From Bacteroidota bacterium (GTDB lineage: Bacteria > Bacteroidota > Bacteroidia > Chitinophagales > LD1): DNA of 64,000 nucleotides. The stretch spans positions 1 to 64,000 of the forward strand of contig JADJZU010000003.1 of the NCBI GenBank assembly GCA_016715625.1, given 5' to 3'. Positions 36,930 through 47,068 of this stretch are shown in pieces. Positions within the stretch are counted from its first letter, which is position 1, and every line of letters begins with the position of its first letter. The position numbers and the translations under genes are program-made. The notes under the pieces are model-generated. The model searched no databases, was not told the origin of the DNA, and saw only the letters and a list, made by a program, of their open reading frames with translations.

Positions 36930-36992
36930 ACGTAGTTGTAATGTTTCGTTTAAATCAAAATCTGAGGGTGAAAATAAACTTTGAGTGCAGCT

Positions 36993-38081
36993 TTAGGGTG
37001 TTGTTTGCGTATTAGGCTTGGTAAAACTCTGTTGTTTTTCCAGTTCTATATAGCTCATAATATCCGATTCAAAGCTCCACTTGTCTTGATGCAAAAACGC
37101 CACCTCCACCGGCTGAACGTAAATTTTGAAATCATTTTTCAAAAACCAATATGCGTGCGGCATTAGTCTGGTTGCATCTTTTTCAGTAGTAACAATGCAT
37201 TTTTTATTACCACTCAACTGTTGAAAAGCCCTTCTGATTGTTTCCATATCCAGACTATCGTAGTTGTGATGATCTGCAAAGCGAAGCAGTTCTACCTCAC
37301 TTACTTGTGGTTTCAAAAAACTCAACAATCCCTGCGGATTAGCAATGCCCGTAAGCAGTAAGACGTAATCATTCATTGTCAAAGCCACTTTTTCTTCTCT
37401 GTTAAGGAGCGAGTATAGAGCACCATACCTGAATTGAGAGAAATAAACTTTCTGATACTTGTAGGGACTGATTTCCTTAATCAGTTTATCCCGTTCAGCT
37501 ATACTCAAAGTAGGTGGGCACTTTGTGACAATAATGATATCGGCCCGGTAAAAACTAGACGCTGATTCACGAAGCCGTCCAGCCGGCAAAAGCGAATCTC
37601 GCGTAAACGGTAGTTCAAACTCGGTCAGCAATATTTGAAGCCCCGGCCTTATACTTCGATGCTGAAAGGCATCATCCAACAATATCACATCTATATCTAC
37701 CCCCATATTGAGTAGCCTTGGAACAGCCATCACTCTATCTTCCGACACGGCTACCATTGTTTCAGGATACTTTAATTTGAATTGACAGGGCTCATCTCCT
37801 ATTTGTGCTGCTGTTGAACTTGCATCTGCAATGAGAAAACCGGTAGTCCTGCGACCGTAACCTCTGCTGAGCGTTGCCACTTTCATTATATATTGCAGAA
37901 AATGAATCAAGTATTCAGTATGGGGAGTTTTCCCTGTTCCACCTACGGTTAAATTGCCAATACTTATTAACGGAAAATCGAAACGAACTGAGCGTAACAG
38001 CTTTATATCAAATAAATGATTCCTAAAGGCCATAACGGCTCCATAGAAAAAAGAAAACGGGTAAAGAAAGTATTTGAGCAA
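36993..38081 (-). CDS. lpxK: Tetraacyldisaccharide 4'-kinase
   Basis: Phosphorylates the lipid A disaccharide at the 4' position on the inner membrane. P-loop GNLTVGGTGKTP, then LSRGYGRRT, the DDAFQH motif and a C-terminal VTTEKDATRL are all family signatures. I prefer a TTG start at 38081 (LLKYFLYPFSFFYG, the usual N-terminus with its amphipathic membrane helix), giving 362 residues. The in-frame ATG at 38147 lies in the loop of the terminator of the preceding gene, and a TAGGTTTG promoter element sits between the two. The start is the uncertain point; the identity is not. Confidence 0.9.
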   Translation of the reverse strand: MLKYFLYPFSFFYGAVMAFRNHLFDIKLLRSVRFDFPLISIGNLTVGGTGKTPHTEYLIHFLQYIMKVATLSRGYGRRTTGFLIADASSTAAQIGDEPCQFKLKYPETMVAVSEDRVMAVPRLLNMGVDIDVILLDDAFQHRSIRPGLQILLTEFELPFTRDSLLPAGRLRESASSFYRADIIIVTKCPPTLSIAERDKLIKEISPYKYQKVYFSQFRYGALYSLLNREEKVALTMNDYVLLLTGIANPQGLLSFLKPQVSEVELLRFADHHNYDSLDMETIRRAFQQLSGNKKCIVTTEKDATRLMPHAYWFLKNDFKIYVQPVEVAFLHQDKWSFESDIMSYIELEKQQSFTKPNTQTTP

Positions 38082-38105
38082 GCTTATTTTTATGTATAAC
38101 GAAGC

Positions 38106-38113
38106 CAAACCTA
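38106..38113 (-). promoter_or_regulatory. Predicted -7 element TAGGTTTG for lpxK
   Basis: Exact TAnnTTTG match on the minus strand, 25-32 bp upstream of the TTG codon at 38081 and downstream of the preceding terminator. A T-rich stretch ending in TTG lies only 15 bp upstream, closer than the usual spacing, so the -33 box is poor. Confidence 0.4.
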
Positions 38114-38121
38114 TTTCATTT

Positions 38122-38160
38122 TTGAAAACAAAAAACCGCCCTTGCATACAAGAGCGGTTT
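38122..38160 (-). terminator. Rho-independent terminator after the SprB-repeat gene
   Basis: On the minus strand: AAACCGCTCTTG, loop TATG, CAAGGGCGGTTT, then TTTGTTTTC. One mismatch in a 12-bp stem. It begins 22 bp after the stop codon at 38182 and ends the three-gene run of surface protein genes. Confidence 0.88.
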
Positions 38161-38181
38161 GTTAAGTATCAATCAATTTAC

Positions 38182-41100
38182 TTAACGAATAAGTGTTACC
38201 GTCCCCTTTCTTTCTTCTTTCTTGCCATCGAGGAAAGTGACACGCACATCATAGGTAAATACCTGAGGCACTTGAATTTGCCCTTTATAGGTGCCATCCC
38301 ATCCTTCCATTTGATTGTTGATAACAAACACCAATTCGCCCCAGCGGTTAAATATCTTGAGGTCTACGGTGCGAATGTCGGTGCCATACACCAAAAATAA
38401 ATCATTGTTGCCATCGCCATTCGGACTGAACGAGTTGGGAATAAACACCGGTTCGTGCGGTGCCACTTCCACGCGCAGGGTGGCGTATCCATAGCAGGTA
38501 GATGTGCCATTAACACTACTTACTTCCACTACATAGTTGCCGCTTTCATAGGCGGTAACATACGGATTCGGGCAGTCGATGCAACTGAGGCCCAGAGCGG
38601 GGAGTCCACAGATAATTGGGGCTGGCAGCATTTTGCTGGGTCACCTGCACCTGCTCTCCTTCACCCAGGCTAATAAACACCGTATCCGGATTCACATCTA
38701 CCACAATCGGCAGTGGTTCTGCCACCAGCACCCGGTATCTGACTGATGCAGCCATTAAAGCTAACTGCTGTAATGGTATGCGCACCGGCACTCAGGTTGT
38801 AGAAATTGCCGCTGTATTGCAGCGGTCCGCCATCCATCGAGAATTGATAGGGGCCGTTTTGTATGGATGTAGCTAAGATTTCGGCACTTCCATCGTTGTA
38901 GCTGTCGCCATAGCAGGAAGTAGAATCAGCTGTAGCCAGAAAATTATCAGGCGTGGCATCCGGCACGGTCACTAATACCACATCGGTGCAGCCATTGTCA
39001 TCACTCACAATTACCGAATAATCACCGGAGCCAGGCCCAGTATAACACCATCGGTAGTAAAAATAAAGTTGGCAAAATCTTGAGTAGCCGAATAGCTATA
39101 GGGCGCTACACCACCGGTGGCAATAGCCGTGATGGTGCCATCATTTTGTCCGGGGCATTTCACCGCAGTTACAATAGTGTTTATCAATACATCAGTGGGC
39201 TCACCCAGGCTGGCCGCAGCAGAGGCAGTGCAGCCGCTGGCATCGGTTACCGTTACGGTGTAGGTGCCTGCCAGAAGCGAAGTAGCTATGCGGGTGGTTT
39301 GTGCATCGGTCCATAAATAGGTATAAGGCGTATTGCCACCGGACGGGTTGGCATCAATGCTGCCATTCGGAGCGGCAAAGCAGAGGGCATCTTGTGCTAT
39401 AGGGTTCAGGGTAACAGGAGATGCTTCGGTAATGGTAAATGATAAACTGGCGGAGCATCCGTTGGCATCGGCTGCGGTCACTGAATAGCTGCCGGCCGCT
39501 AAAGCAGTAGCGGTAGCTCCGGTTTGTGTATTACTCCAGAGATAAACGTAGTCGGTGATCAGGGCATTCAGGGTGCCTCCATTGGCGGCCACTGTAATGC
39601 TGCCATCGCTGCCGCCATTGCAGGATACGTTTTGTTGTGAAATGCCAGTAAGTGTAACCTGCGATGGCTCTGTTATATTAAAAGTTGCTGTGGCACTGCA
39701 ATTAGCATCGGTAATGGTTACGTCAATAACTCCTGCATTTTGCTGCGAAAAAGTTGGATTTGTCTGTGCTCCTGAGCCATTCCAGTTATAAGAATAGGGT
39801 AATGTTCCGGTAAGGATGGTAACCGTTGCACTTCCGTCATTCCCTCCAAAACAGGTTACATCTGTGAAGGAGGTATTGAAGGTAAGCGGTGTTACTTGAT
39901 TAACCACATAACTATCTGTAATTGTGCAGCTATTCAAATCTGTAACCGTTAAATCATATGTATCTGCCGACAGGCCAGAGAGATTTGCCCCGTTATAGGC
40001 CTGACTATTGCTTTGTTGAACCCAACTGTATGTATAACCGGGAGTTCCACCGCTAGCAGAAGCAGTAATAGCACCGTTCACTGCACCCGTGCATCCAATG
40101 TTTTGAATCACGGGAGCATTCAGCGACAAGGGAGTCGGTTCAGTAACGTTAAAACTAGCTGTTGCAGAGCAGCCGGTAGCATCGCTAACTGTTACAGAAT
40201 AGCTTCCGCTGGTAAGCCCTGCAATATTACTTCCCGATTGACTATTGCTCCAGGTGCTCGTTAATGCACCCGTTCCGCCTGTAGGGTTTATAGTTATATT
40301 ACCATCAGCATATCCATTGCAACTGACATTTACTATTACTGCATTACCGATTACTACAGCGCCAGATGCAGTAGCCACATTATAGTTAGCTGTGGCACTA
40401 CAATTATTTTGGTCGGTTATAGTTACAGTATAAGCACCGGCACTTAGTCCGCTGATCGTTGCTCCACTTTGAGTATTGCTCCAGTTATAACTAAGCGTTC
40501 CCGTTCCACCGGATGCACTGGCCGAAATAGACCCTCCTGCAAAGCATGTGACATCTGTAACAACCGGAGCACCAATTGAAATGGCTGAAGGCGAATTAAC
40601 GACATAGGAAGTGGTGGCAGAGCAGCCACTAATATCCGATACAGAAAGGCTATATGTTCCGGCTGTTAAACCGTTAATCTGCGTACCGGTTTGACTATTA
40701 CTCCACAGATATCCTAATACTCCATTGCCTCCGGAGGCGCTGGCGGTAATGCTACCATCAGAACCGCCATTACAAGAAACATCCACAATTACCGGAGCAT
40801 TAAACACCACTGCTGAAGGAGCTGCACCAACAGAATAAGTAGCGGTGACACTACAGCCATCAGGATTGGAAACGGTCAAATCGTAACTACCTCCGGCAAG
40901 GTTATTTATAGCGTTACCAGTTTGCGAGTTGCTCCATGTAAATGTAAGAGCACCTACTCCTCCATTGGCAGAAACTGTTATAGAACCTCCCGCAGTGCAA
41001 GTGGCATTGGTAATCACCGGATTTCCCAGCACAATGGCGCTTGGCTCACTAACGTTATAGGAGCCGGAAGCGCTGCATCCATTGGCATCTGTGGCCGTTA

Positions 41101-42700
41101 CCGTATAAGGACCTGCGCTTAGGTTACTCACGGTATCATTATTAGGCAAGCCGCCAGACCAGGAAAAAGTCACAGGAGCTTGCATATTTTGTGTAACAGC
41201 TACAATACTTCCATTGTTTCCCCCATTACAACTTACATTTGTTATGATAGGCGGCAATAAAGCAGGAGATTGTATGGTATAAGTAACATTACCCGCATCG
41301 GTTCCTGTGCATCCTTGAAAATCAGTTACCGTAACAGAATAACTGCCGGCTGTGAGCCCCGTAGCGTATTGTCCGCTTTGTCCATTATTCCATGCATAGG
41401 TGTATGGGCTCGCCCCTCCTACAGGTTGTGCTCGCAAAACACCCTGATTACCGGGCGGATTACAGGAAGTGAATGCGGAATCGTTCACAAATACACTAAG
41501 GCTACCGCTGTCAATAATAGTAGCGGTATCGGTACGGGTGCAACCGGCTATTGATGTAGAAAATATGTAAGTGCCGGGTGGGGCGGTAGTATAGGATGTG
41601 GTGTTTTGCGGGCCAGGAGTCCATCCATAGCTTAAAATAGCAGATGTTGTATTGTAGGATGCATATAACTTACCATTATTCTGTGCACAGGCTGCATTTT
41701 TTACAGAATCAATATTGACCTCCAATTCTACAGTTCCAATAAATGCATCATCAATAAAAGTGTGTACATCTCCATCACATTCTGTGTAATTAACTTGTGC
41801 TGTATAAAGCCCATAGGTGCTTGGACAGATAGTTGTGTTGTCCGCATTGTCAAAAGGAACCCCATTCCGCAACCAGGAAAAAGTGAAAGTGGGGTTTCCA
41901 GTGGGCACAAACCAATACGATTCGTTGTTAGCAGTCCACACCGTATTATTTCTACCAGGAACAACATAGGCTACCGTTCCGGCAGCATTTTGAATTCCTT
42001 CTATGGCAAGTCCGCCATTCCAACCACTACAAGTTTGCTTGTTTTGAATATTAATCTCAATGATATTGCTCCATTCATATAATACCACTTGTTGCGTAGC
42101 AAACAAAGGACTGTTGCAATTGCCGGGTGAAGAACTGTTAGGGTCGCCATAATATGGTATCTGATTCCAGGAAATTACGAATTTCCGGCAAGGCCAAGCC
42201 CCAATCACATTCCAGAAAACGGAACCTTGATTCTGCGGGTCAATATCATGATAGGGAGCCATAATAGAATTAGGATACAACGCATTAGTCGGAAGGGTTT
42301 GCCCTCCGGTCAGGGTCCAGGCACAAAAAGCACCGGCATTGGCAATGTCGAATGAAACCAGTCCGTTAGCTCCAATGACTAACTGGTTATACTGTTGTCC
42401 AAAAAAACAAAAGGTAAATGGGATATCTACCACACCACTCCAGATATCATCATCTCCTACAATTACCGGTGTACCGGCATTATATGGAGCCGGGGCATAA
42501 GCATGTGATTGAATGCTGTAGGTAGTTGTTTCGTATGTTTTTAGATAGTTGGCATGTAATGTAGAACAGGGTTGAGTGCAAGGTAAATTGAAAGGGGCTT
42601 CCATCGTAATGAAAGGACAACTTGCCTGTGAATTTCCAAAATAATAAGAACCGTTAACTACTATCAACAACAACCACAAACGCATGTAAAATTTGCTCAT
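38182..42700 (-). CDS. Giant SprB-repeat surface protein, type B T9SS domain, three frameshifts
   Basis: About 1500 residues if the frame is repaired near 39026, 38738 and 38600 (the last in a C-run). The first piece (1229 codons from 42700) has a signal peptide (to GNSQA), a beta-rich N-domain with FCFFGQQYNQLVIGANGLVSF, an Ig-like segment and about ten SprB repeats of the form SYSVTVTDxxGCSATxSYNVTEP. Later pieces continue with VVLVTVPDATPDN, then VDVNPDTVFISLGEGEQV, and end in the gliding-motility-associated C-terminal domain FIPNSFSPNGDGNNDLF ... FNRWGELVF ... GWDGTYKG. Such proteins are exported by the T9SS and act as mobile adhesins or surface filaments. Each piece fits end to end, so one gene is far more likely than four. 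Confidence 0.87.
39130..41560 (-). repeat. Array of SprB-type protein repeats (about ten units)
   Basis: Within the giant surface protein gene, units of about 75-80 codons recur, each with a core NVSCNGGxDGSI, a middle LWSNxQTG and an end GSYSVTVTDxxGCSATxS. Copies differ in sequence, so the DNA identity is moderate. The array is a likely site for recombination and for assembly error. Confidence 0.8.
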
Positions 42701-42776
42701 CGCTAAGGGGAGATTTTGTGAATAAAGATGTAAAAAATCCTAATTGCGTTGCGCCTAGTTATCTACAGCGCAATCC

Positions 42777-45700
42777 TCACTTAATAATGGTTAAGCTACC
42801 CACCTTATGGTCGGTATAATCATCGAGATAAACTACATCTATCAAATAAACCAAGACCTGCGGTTCCTGCGGTTTGCCTCTGTAAGTGCCATCCCATCCT
42901 TGCAAGTGGTTATTCGATTCATAAATCTTTTCGCCCCAACGATTAAAAATCTTAAGCTCAAAGAACTTTATCCCTTCTCCAAAAATTTGGAAAAGGTCAT
43001 TGTTGCCATCGCCATTAGGGGAAAATGAATTAGGGATAAAAATAGGTTTGTGAGGCTCTACAATAACAACCAAAGTGGCATTCGCCTGACAACTTGTAGT
43101 GCCAATGGTTTCCGAAACGGTTACTACAAACTGGCCGCTTTGTGTAGTAGATACAATTGGATTAGTGCAATCGGAGCAACTCAGCGCGTAGGATGGATTC
43201 CAACTGTAGGTCGGGTTAGTGGCATTTTGACTGGTAACAACCACCTGTCCATTTCCTCCAAGCGGCAGCAATAATGTATCCGGATTTACATCCACGGAAA
43301 TGGAAGCAGGTTCCAATATTACAGCACTTGCACTTCCGGTGCATCCGGTACCATCGCTGGCCGTTACGCTATAATTACCTGCAGCCAGCGATGACAATGG
43401 ATTTACAGTTTGCCCATTTGACCATGCATAAGTATAAGGCTGCGCACCTCCGCTAACGGTGGCCAATATTCCACCACTGGCTGTCCCAAAACAAACAGCA
43501 TCTTGTGGTTGAAGAGTAACCAATATGGAACCGGATTGAGTAATGGTAAACGATGCAGTGGCAGTACAATTGCCGCTTGTAGCCGTGACAGAGTATAGGC
43601 CAGCACTTAAACCGGTCCTGTCTTCGGTAGTGGCACTGTCGCTCCACAAATAAGTTACGGAAGCTTGCGCTCCGCTTGGCGTCAAATCTATACTACCCGT
43701 AGCCGCTACACCGCAAGCAATGTCAATCTGTATACCGGTAAGGGCAAGATTGCAGCAACCATTACCACTGCCGACTACACCATTACCGACTACCAGACAA
43801 CCATTGGCATCTGTTACGGTAAAGTCGTATTGTCCGGCATTCAAATTGGTAGTAGTAAATGATACATCGCCATTGCCCCATACAATAGATAACAAGCCCG
43901 TTCCACCACTGGCAGTTACGGTTAAGGCTCCATCACTAGTGCCTGCACAGGTTTCATCGGTTACCGCTACATTATCAATGACAGGAGCGTTTGGATTGCT
44001 CAAAGCAAAAGAAGTGTCAATGAAGCAATTAGCGAAGGAATTATCAGTGATGGTAACAAAATATGTTCCTGCTGTCAGGTTAGAAACCGAACTTCCGGTT
44101 CCCAAGCCGCCCGACCAGGTGTAGGAATAATTACCGGAGCCATTTGCTGCAGTCAGTGTAATACTTCCATCAGTCTGTCCGCAGGCTGGTTGAGTCAATA
44201 CTGCGGCTACCGTAAAGGTGCAACAGTTTGTTGGCGATACCAATGTAGCTGTAGCTGTGGCTACACATCCCTGTCCATCCACCACACTCACATTGACCGT
44301 GCCTGGTGATAGACCACCAAGTGTTTGAGGTGGAACTGCAAATGGCAAATTAATTGTTTGCGGTACGCCACCGGTGTCAATAGTTACAGAATAAGGGACT
44401 GTGCCACCGCTTAGCGAAAAAGTGGCAGAACCATCGCCTCCGGCACAAGTGGGATTAGTAGATGTTAATCCCAAATTAAGCGTGCTGTTGGAGTTTAAGA
44501 CAATAGTAGTGTCCCAAGTGCAACCGGCCACGGTAGTACTGGTGATAGTTACGCTATAGGTTCCTGCCGCTAAGCCGGATCTGTTTTGGTTTGTGTTTCC
44601 ATCGTTCCATAAAAAATTATAAGAGCCGGCTGGTGTGGGTGTTAGGTTAATACTACCATTACTTTGCGCACACGATGGCTGAACTGTTGCCGCGGTAGCC
44701 GTTAAAGCACAACAGGTTTGCATCGTTACATTGACCACATCACTTTGCGTAACACAGCCAGCTGTGTCTGTAGCAGTGATGGTATATGCTGTGGTTCCGT
44801 TTGCCGTAGGGCAAATGGTGGGGCTTAGTGTATTGGCTCCGGTCATGTTGGAAGTTGGGTTCCAGTTGAAGTTACCAGTGTAGGAAACCTCCGGGTCGTT
44901 GAACGAAATACTCCAACTATTAAAAGTTCCGGTGGGCAAAGAAAAACCACTGAAGATGGCTTGAAAATGCAAAGACCAAACTCCGTTAGCATCACATCCC
45001 GCTAAGTTATTGAAGGACTGGTTAGGCGAATAACTGCCGGTGTAAGGCGAAGTTGCGGAAGTTATATTACTACCTGCCGGAACAAAACAAGTATTGGTGA
45101 GAGCGTTACCGGTAAGCGTGCTATCTTTTACCAATAAAATAGAATCGCCACTTGGACATACCAGCCAGATATCGAAAATGTTGATTCCAGCAAAAAGGAA
45201 CATATTCAAAGAACCAATACACACACTAGTGATATAGCCATTGGTAACCGTGGAAAGATTCAGGTTAGTGATATTGATATCCATATTTAAGAAGGCAGTA
45301 CCCGGAGTGGCCGGCACAATAGGTGGAAAGCCCGGGAAGCCGGGAGTGCCGGTAATGCTGGCCGCTTCCGCATTTACATACGTAGGCGTTTTGGCAGGGC
45401 TTTGTATTACCTTTGCCGTTGCATTTAACTGAGCACATTGACCGGAACAGATAGTGGTATCATTACCAGCGTTCACCACCAAAGTAGGGCTTTTGACAAA
45501 TACACTTACCGAATCGGAGCAGGTAACAATACCATTACTCATCACTACCGTATAGGTAGTAGAAGTTTGAGGTGCCACTGGATTCGGATTTACACCACCT
45601 ACAGGTCCGTGGTTGTAGCCATCGTGAGTCCAAACAATATTAAAGGAAGGGTCATTACAATAAATGACCACATTATCTACCCCCCAGTGGTCATAATCGG

Positions 45701-46313
45701 CACCACTGTCATTGTCCTGAAACCATCTGAATCGGGTGTTAGCAGTGAGTGCTGTAGTTGGCACCGGAAAACACCAGTTGTTCCAATTAACTAGAGCTGG
45801 GTCGTTGCCACCATTTGGGTCAAAGTAGTTGATGTCTGTCCAGGTAGCGCCATTATTCGTGGAGTATTGAAGATAGACCCCTTCGTCCGGTTCATCGGGC
45901 CCTTCGCAAGGAGAAGCATCCCCCTGCTCAGCAAAGAGCAAATCGAAACAGATAGTAACTCCGGCATTCACACAACTACTCAGGTTAAAGGAAGAGGTCA
46001 CCAGCTCGCGAGGTACGGGACTTTGGTTTCCTAACCAGATATGTGTAGTTCCATCTACTCCTCCGGCACTGCAGGGGTTGTTCCAAGACGCAGCAGGGGA
46101 AGCAGACCAACCAGCTCCAAAACTACCAGAGTTGAAGTTTTCGGAAAGCAAAGCAATCCCCTGACCTTGCCCGTAGGCAGATAAGACGGCACTTTGTCCA
46201 CAAATAATGGTGTCGCGTGAAATGAGGGCCGAGACGGTACATCCTTGCGAAAAGATATAAGAGGTGAAACACGTCAGTAAAGCGGATAGTAAAATCTTTT
46301 TCATATTTATCAC
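42777..46313 (-). CDS. Large secreted adhesin-like protein with SprB repeats and type B T9SS domain
   Basis: Intact protein of 1178 residues. Signal peptide to IFSQG (a start at Met4 is equally likely), then a Reelin/MAM-like beta domain (about 50-235: LLSENFNSGSFGAGW, FRWFQDNDSGADYDHWGVDNVVI), a region resembling a proprotein-convertase P-domain (about 330-480: ITNLNLSTVTNGYITSVCIG, GVWSLHFQAIFSG), then five or six SprB-like repeats with TCC / GCC Cys pairs, and the C-terminal gliding-motility-associated domain (FIPNSFSPNGDGNNDLF, FNRWGEKIYES, GWDGTYRG). Its start overlaps the upstream 135-codon gene by 4 bp. The next gene downstream is a second giant protein of the same type. Confidence 0.9.
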   Translation of the reverse strand: MINMKKILLSALLTCFTSYIFSQGCTVSALISRDTIICGQSAVLSAYGQGQGIALLSENFNSGSFGAGWSASPAASWNNPCSAGGVDGTTHIWLGNQSPVPRELVTSSFNLSSCVNAGVTICFDLLFAEQGDASPCEGPDEPDEGVYLQYSTNNGATWTDINYFDPNGGNDPALVNWNNWCFPVPTTALTANTRFRWFQDNDSGADYDHWGVDNVVIYCNDPSFNIVWTHDGYNHGPVGGVNPNPVAPQTSTTYTVVMSNGIVTCSDSVSVFVKSPTLVVNAGNDTTICSGQCAQLNATAKVIQSPAKTPTYVNAEAASITGTPGFPGFPPIVPATPGTAFLNMDINITNLNLSTVTNGYITSVCIGSLNMFLFAGINIFDIWLVCPSGDSILLVKDSTLTGNALTNTCFVPAGSNITSATSPYTGSYSPNQSFNNLAGCDANGVWSLHFQAIFSGFSLPTGTFNSWSISFNDPEVSYTGNFNWNPTSNMTGANTLSPTICPTANGTTAYTITATDTAGCVTQSDVVNVTMQTCCALTATAATVQPSCAQSNGSINLTPTPAGSYNFLWNDGNTNQNRSGLAAGTYSVTITSTTVAGCTWDTTIVLNSNSTLNLGLTSTNPTCAGGDGSATFSLSGGTVPYSVTIDTGGVPQTINLPFAVPPQTLGGLSPGTVNVSVVDGQGCVATATATLVSPTNCCTFTVAAVLTQPACGQTDGSITLTAANGSGNYSYTWSGGLGTGSSVSNLTAGTYFVTITDNSFANCFIDTSFALSNPNAPVIDNVAVTDETCAGTSDGALTVTASGGTGLLSIVWGNGDVSFTTTNLNAGQYDFTVTDANGCLVVGNGVVGSGNGCCNLALTGIQIDIACGVAATGSIDLTPSGAQASVTYLWSDSATTEDRTGLSAGLYSVTATSGNCTATASFTITQSGSILVTLQPQDAVCFGTASGGILATVSGGAQPYTYAWSNGQTVNPLSSLAAGNYSVTASDGTGCTGSASAVILEPASISVDVNPDTLLLPLGGNGQVVVTSQNATNPTYSWNPSYALSCSDCTNPIVSTTQSGQFVVTVSETIGTTSCQANATLVVIVEPHKPIFIPNSFSPNGDGNNDLFQIFGEGIKFFELKIFNRWGEKIYESNNHLQGWDGTYRGKPQEPQVLVYLIDVVYLDDYTDHKVGSLTIIK

Positions 46314-46717
46314 TTTACGATTATTGCTTGAATGTTTGCCAGTTCGAAACGTTGCAGGCTTCTCCCCTGCCTATTTAAATGCCTGCTGAATAAAAACAGC
46401 GACTTGTCCTTTTCGGTGCAACTGCCTTCCATTACTGCATTAGCCCCTAAGCGAATATGCTGTAAGTTGGTTTCGGAAGTATAACCTTCGCCATAATCAG
46501 GCTTGCGCTGATAACTGACTTCTAATGCACTTTTCGTCAGATTCAAAAATCGCAACAACACTTTTTGCTGATGGATACCATTGGCCTCGTCATGGCAATC
46601 GGCATAGCGGAATTCTACCTTCAATTGACTGTCCTGAAAATAGGTTTCCCAAACATCCTGTGCCTGTATGCCGCAGGTTGAAAGAATCAATACCAACAAT
46701 CCCAATAGTTTATTCAT
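46310..46717 (-). CDS. Small exported protein upstream of SprB-repeat genes
   Basis: 135 residues with a signal peptide ending GIQAQ. The mature part looks like a small beta-sandwich: VEFRYADCHDEANGIHQQKVLLRFLNLT, with a Cys pair (one in ADCHDE, one in EGSCTEKDK). No family recognised. The ATGA overlap with the 1178-residue adhesin indicates that the two are translated together, so a chaperone, anchor or subunit role for the big surface protein is plausible but only by context. Confidence 0.75.
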   Translation of the reverse strand: MNKLLGLLVLILSTCGIQAQDVWETYFQDSQLKVEFRYADCHDEANGIHQQKVLLRFLNLTKSALEVSYQRKPDYGEGYTSETNLQHIRLGANAVMEGSCTEKDKSLFLFSRHLNRQGRSLQRFELANIQAIIVK

Positions 46718-46825
46718 GCTTTTCCTTTAAAACGTGAATCTATTCAAAATAGATGGTCGCGGACGTCATGAGTCCTTTGCCAAGCGATAAAATTTGACGA
46801 GAAATTTAAAATGTAAACAGCCCTA

Positions 46826-47068
46826 CTAAACCGCCACCACCGCTTTAATCTCCGGTACACTGCGTTTAACGGCTTCTTCTATACCGGCTTTCATGGTCAT
46901 GAAACTTTGAGGGCAGGTGCTGCAAGAACCCAGTAGACGCACTTTCACTATCAGGTCATCTGTAATTTCCACCACTTCCACATTGCCGCCATCATCATTG
47001 AGGTAAGGGCGCATCGTATTTAAGGATGCCTCTATTTTATCGCGCAAAGCGGACGGTTCTGTTATCAT
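46826..47068 (-). CDS. NifU-like Fe-S scaffold domain protein
   Basis: 80 residues equal to the NifU C-terminal (Nfu) domain: LNTMRPYLNDDGGNVEVVEI at the N-terminus and LGSCSTCPQSFMTMKAGIE with the C-x-x-C that holds a bridging [4Fe-4S] cluster in the dimer. It transfers clusters to apoproteins in the cytosol. Its start overlaps the stop of the mrp gene by 4 bp, an arrangement that couples the two Fe-S carriers. Confidence 0.93.
   Translation of the reverse strand: MITEPSALRDKIEASLNTMRPYLNDDGGNVEVVEITDDLIVKVRLLGSCSTCPQSFMTMKAGIEEAVKRSVPEIKAVVAV

Noticed and set aside
39130..41560. Repeat array that could be taken for a CRISPR or satellite
   Set aside because: Units are about 230 bp, keep the reading frame and encode SprB repeats; there are no short identical repeats with unique spacers.
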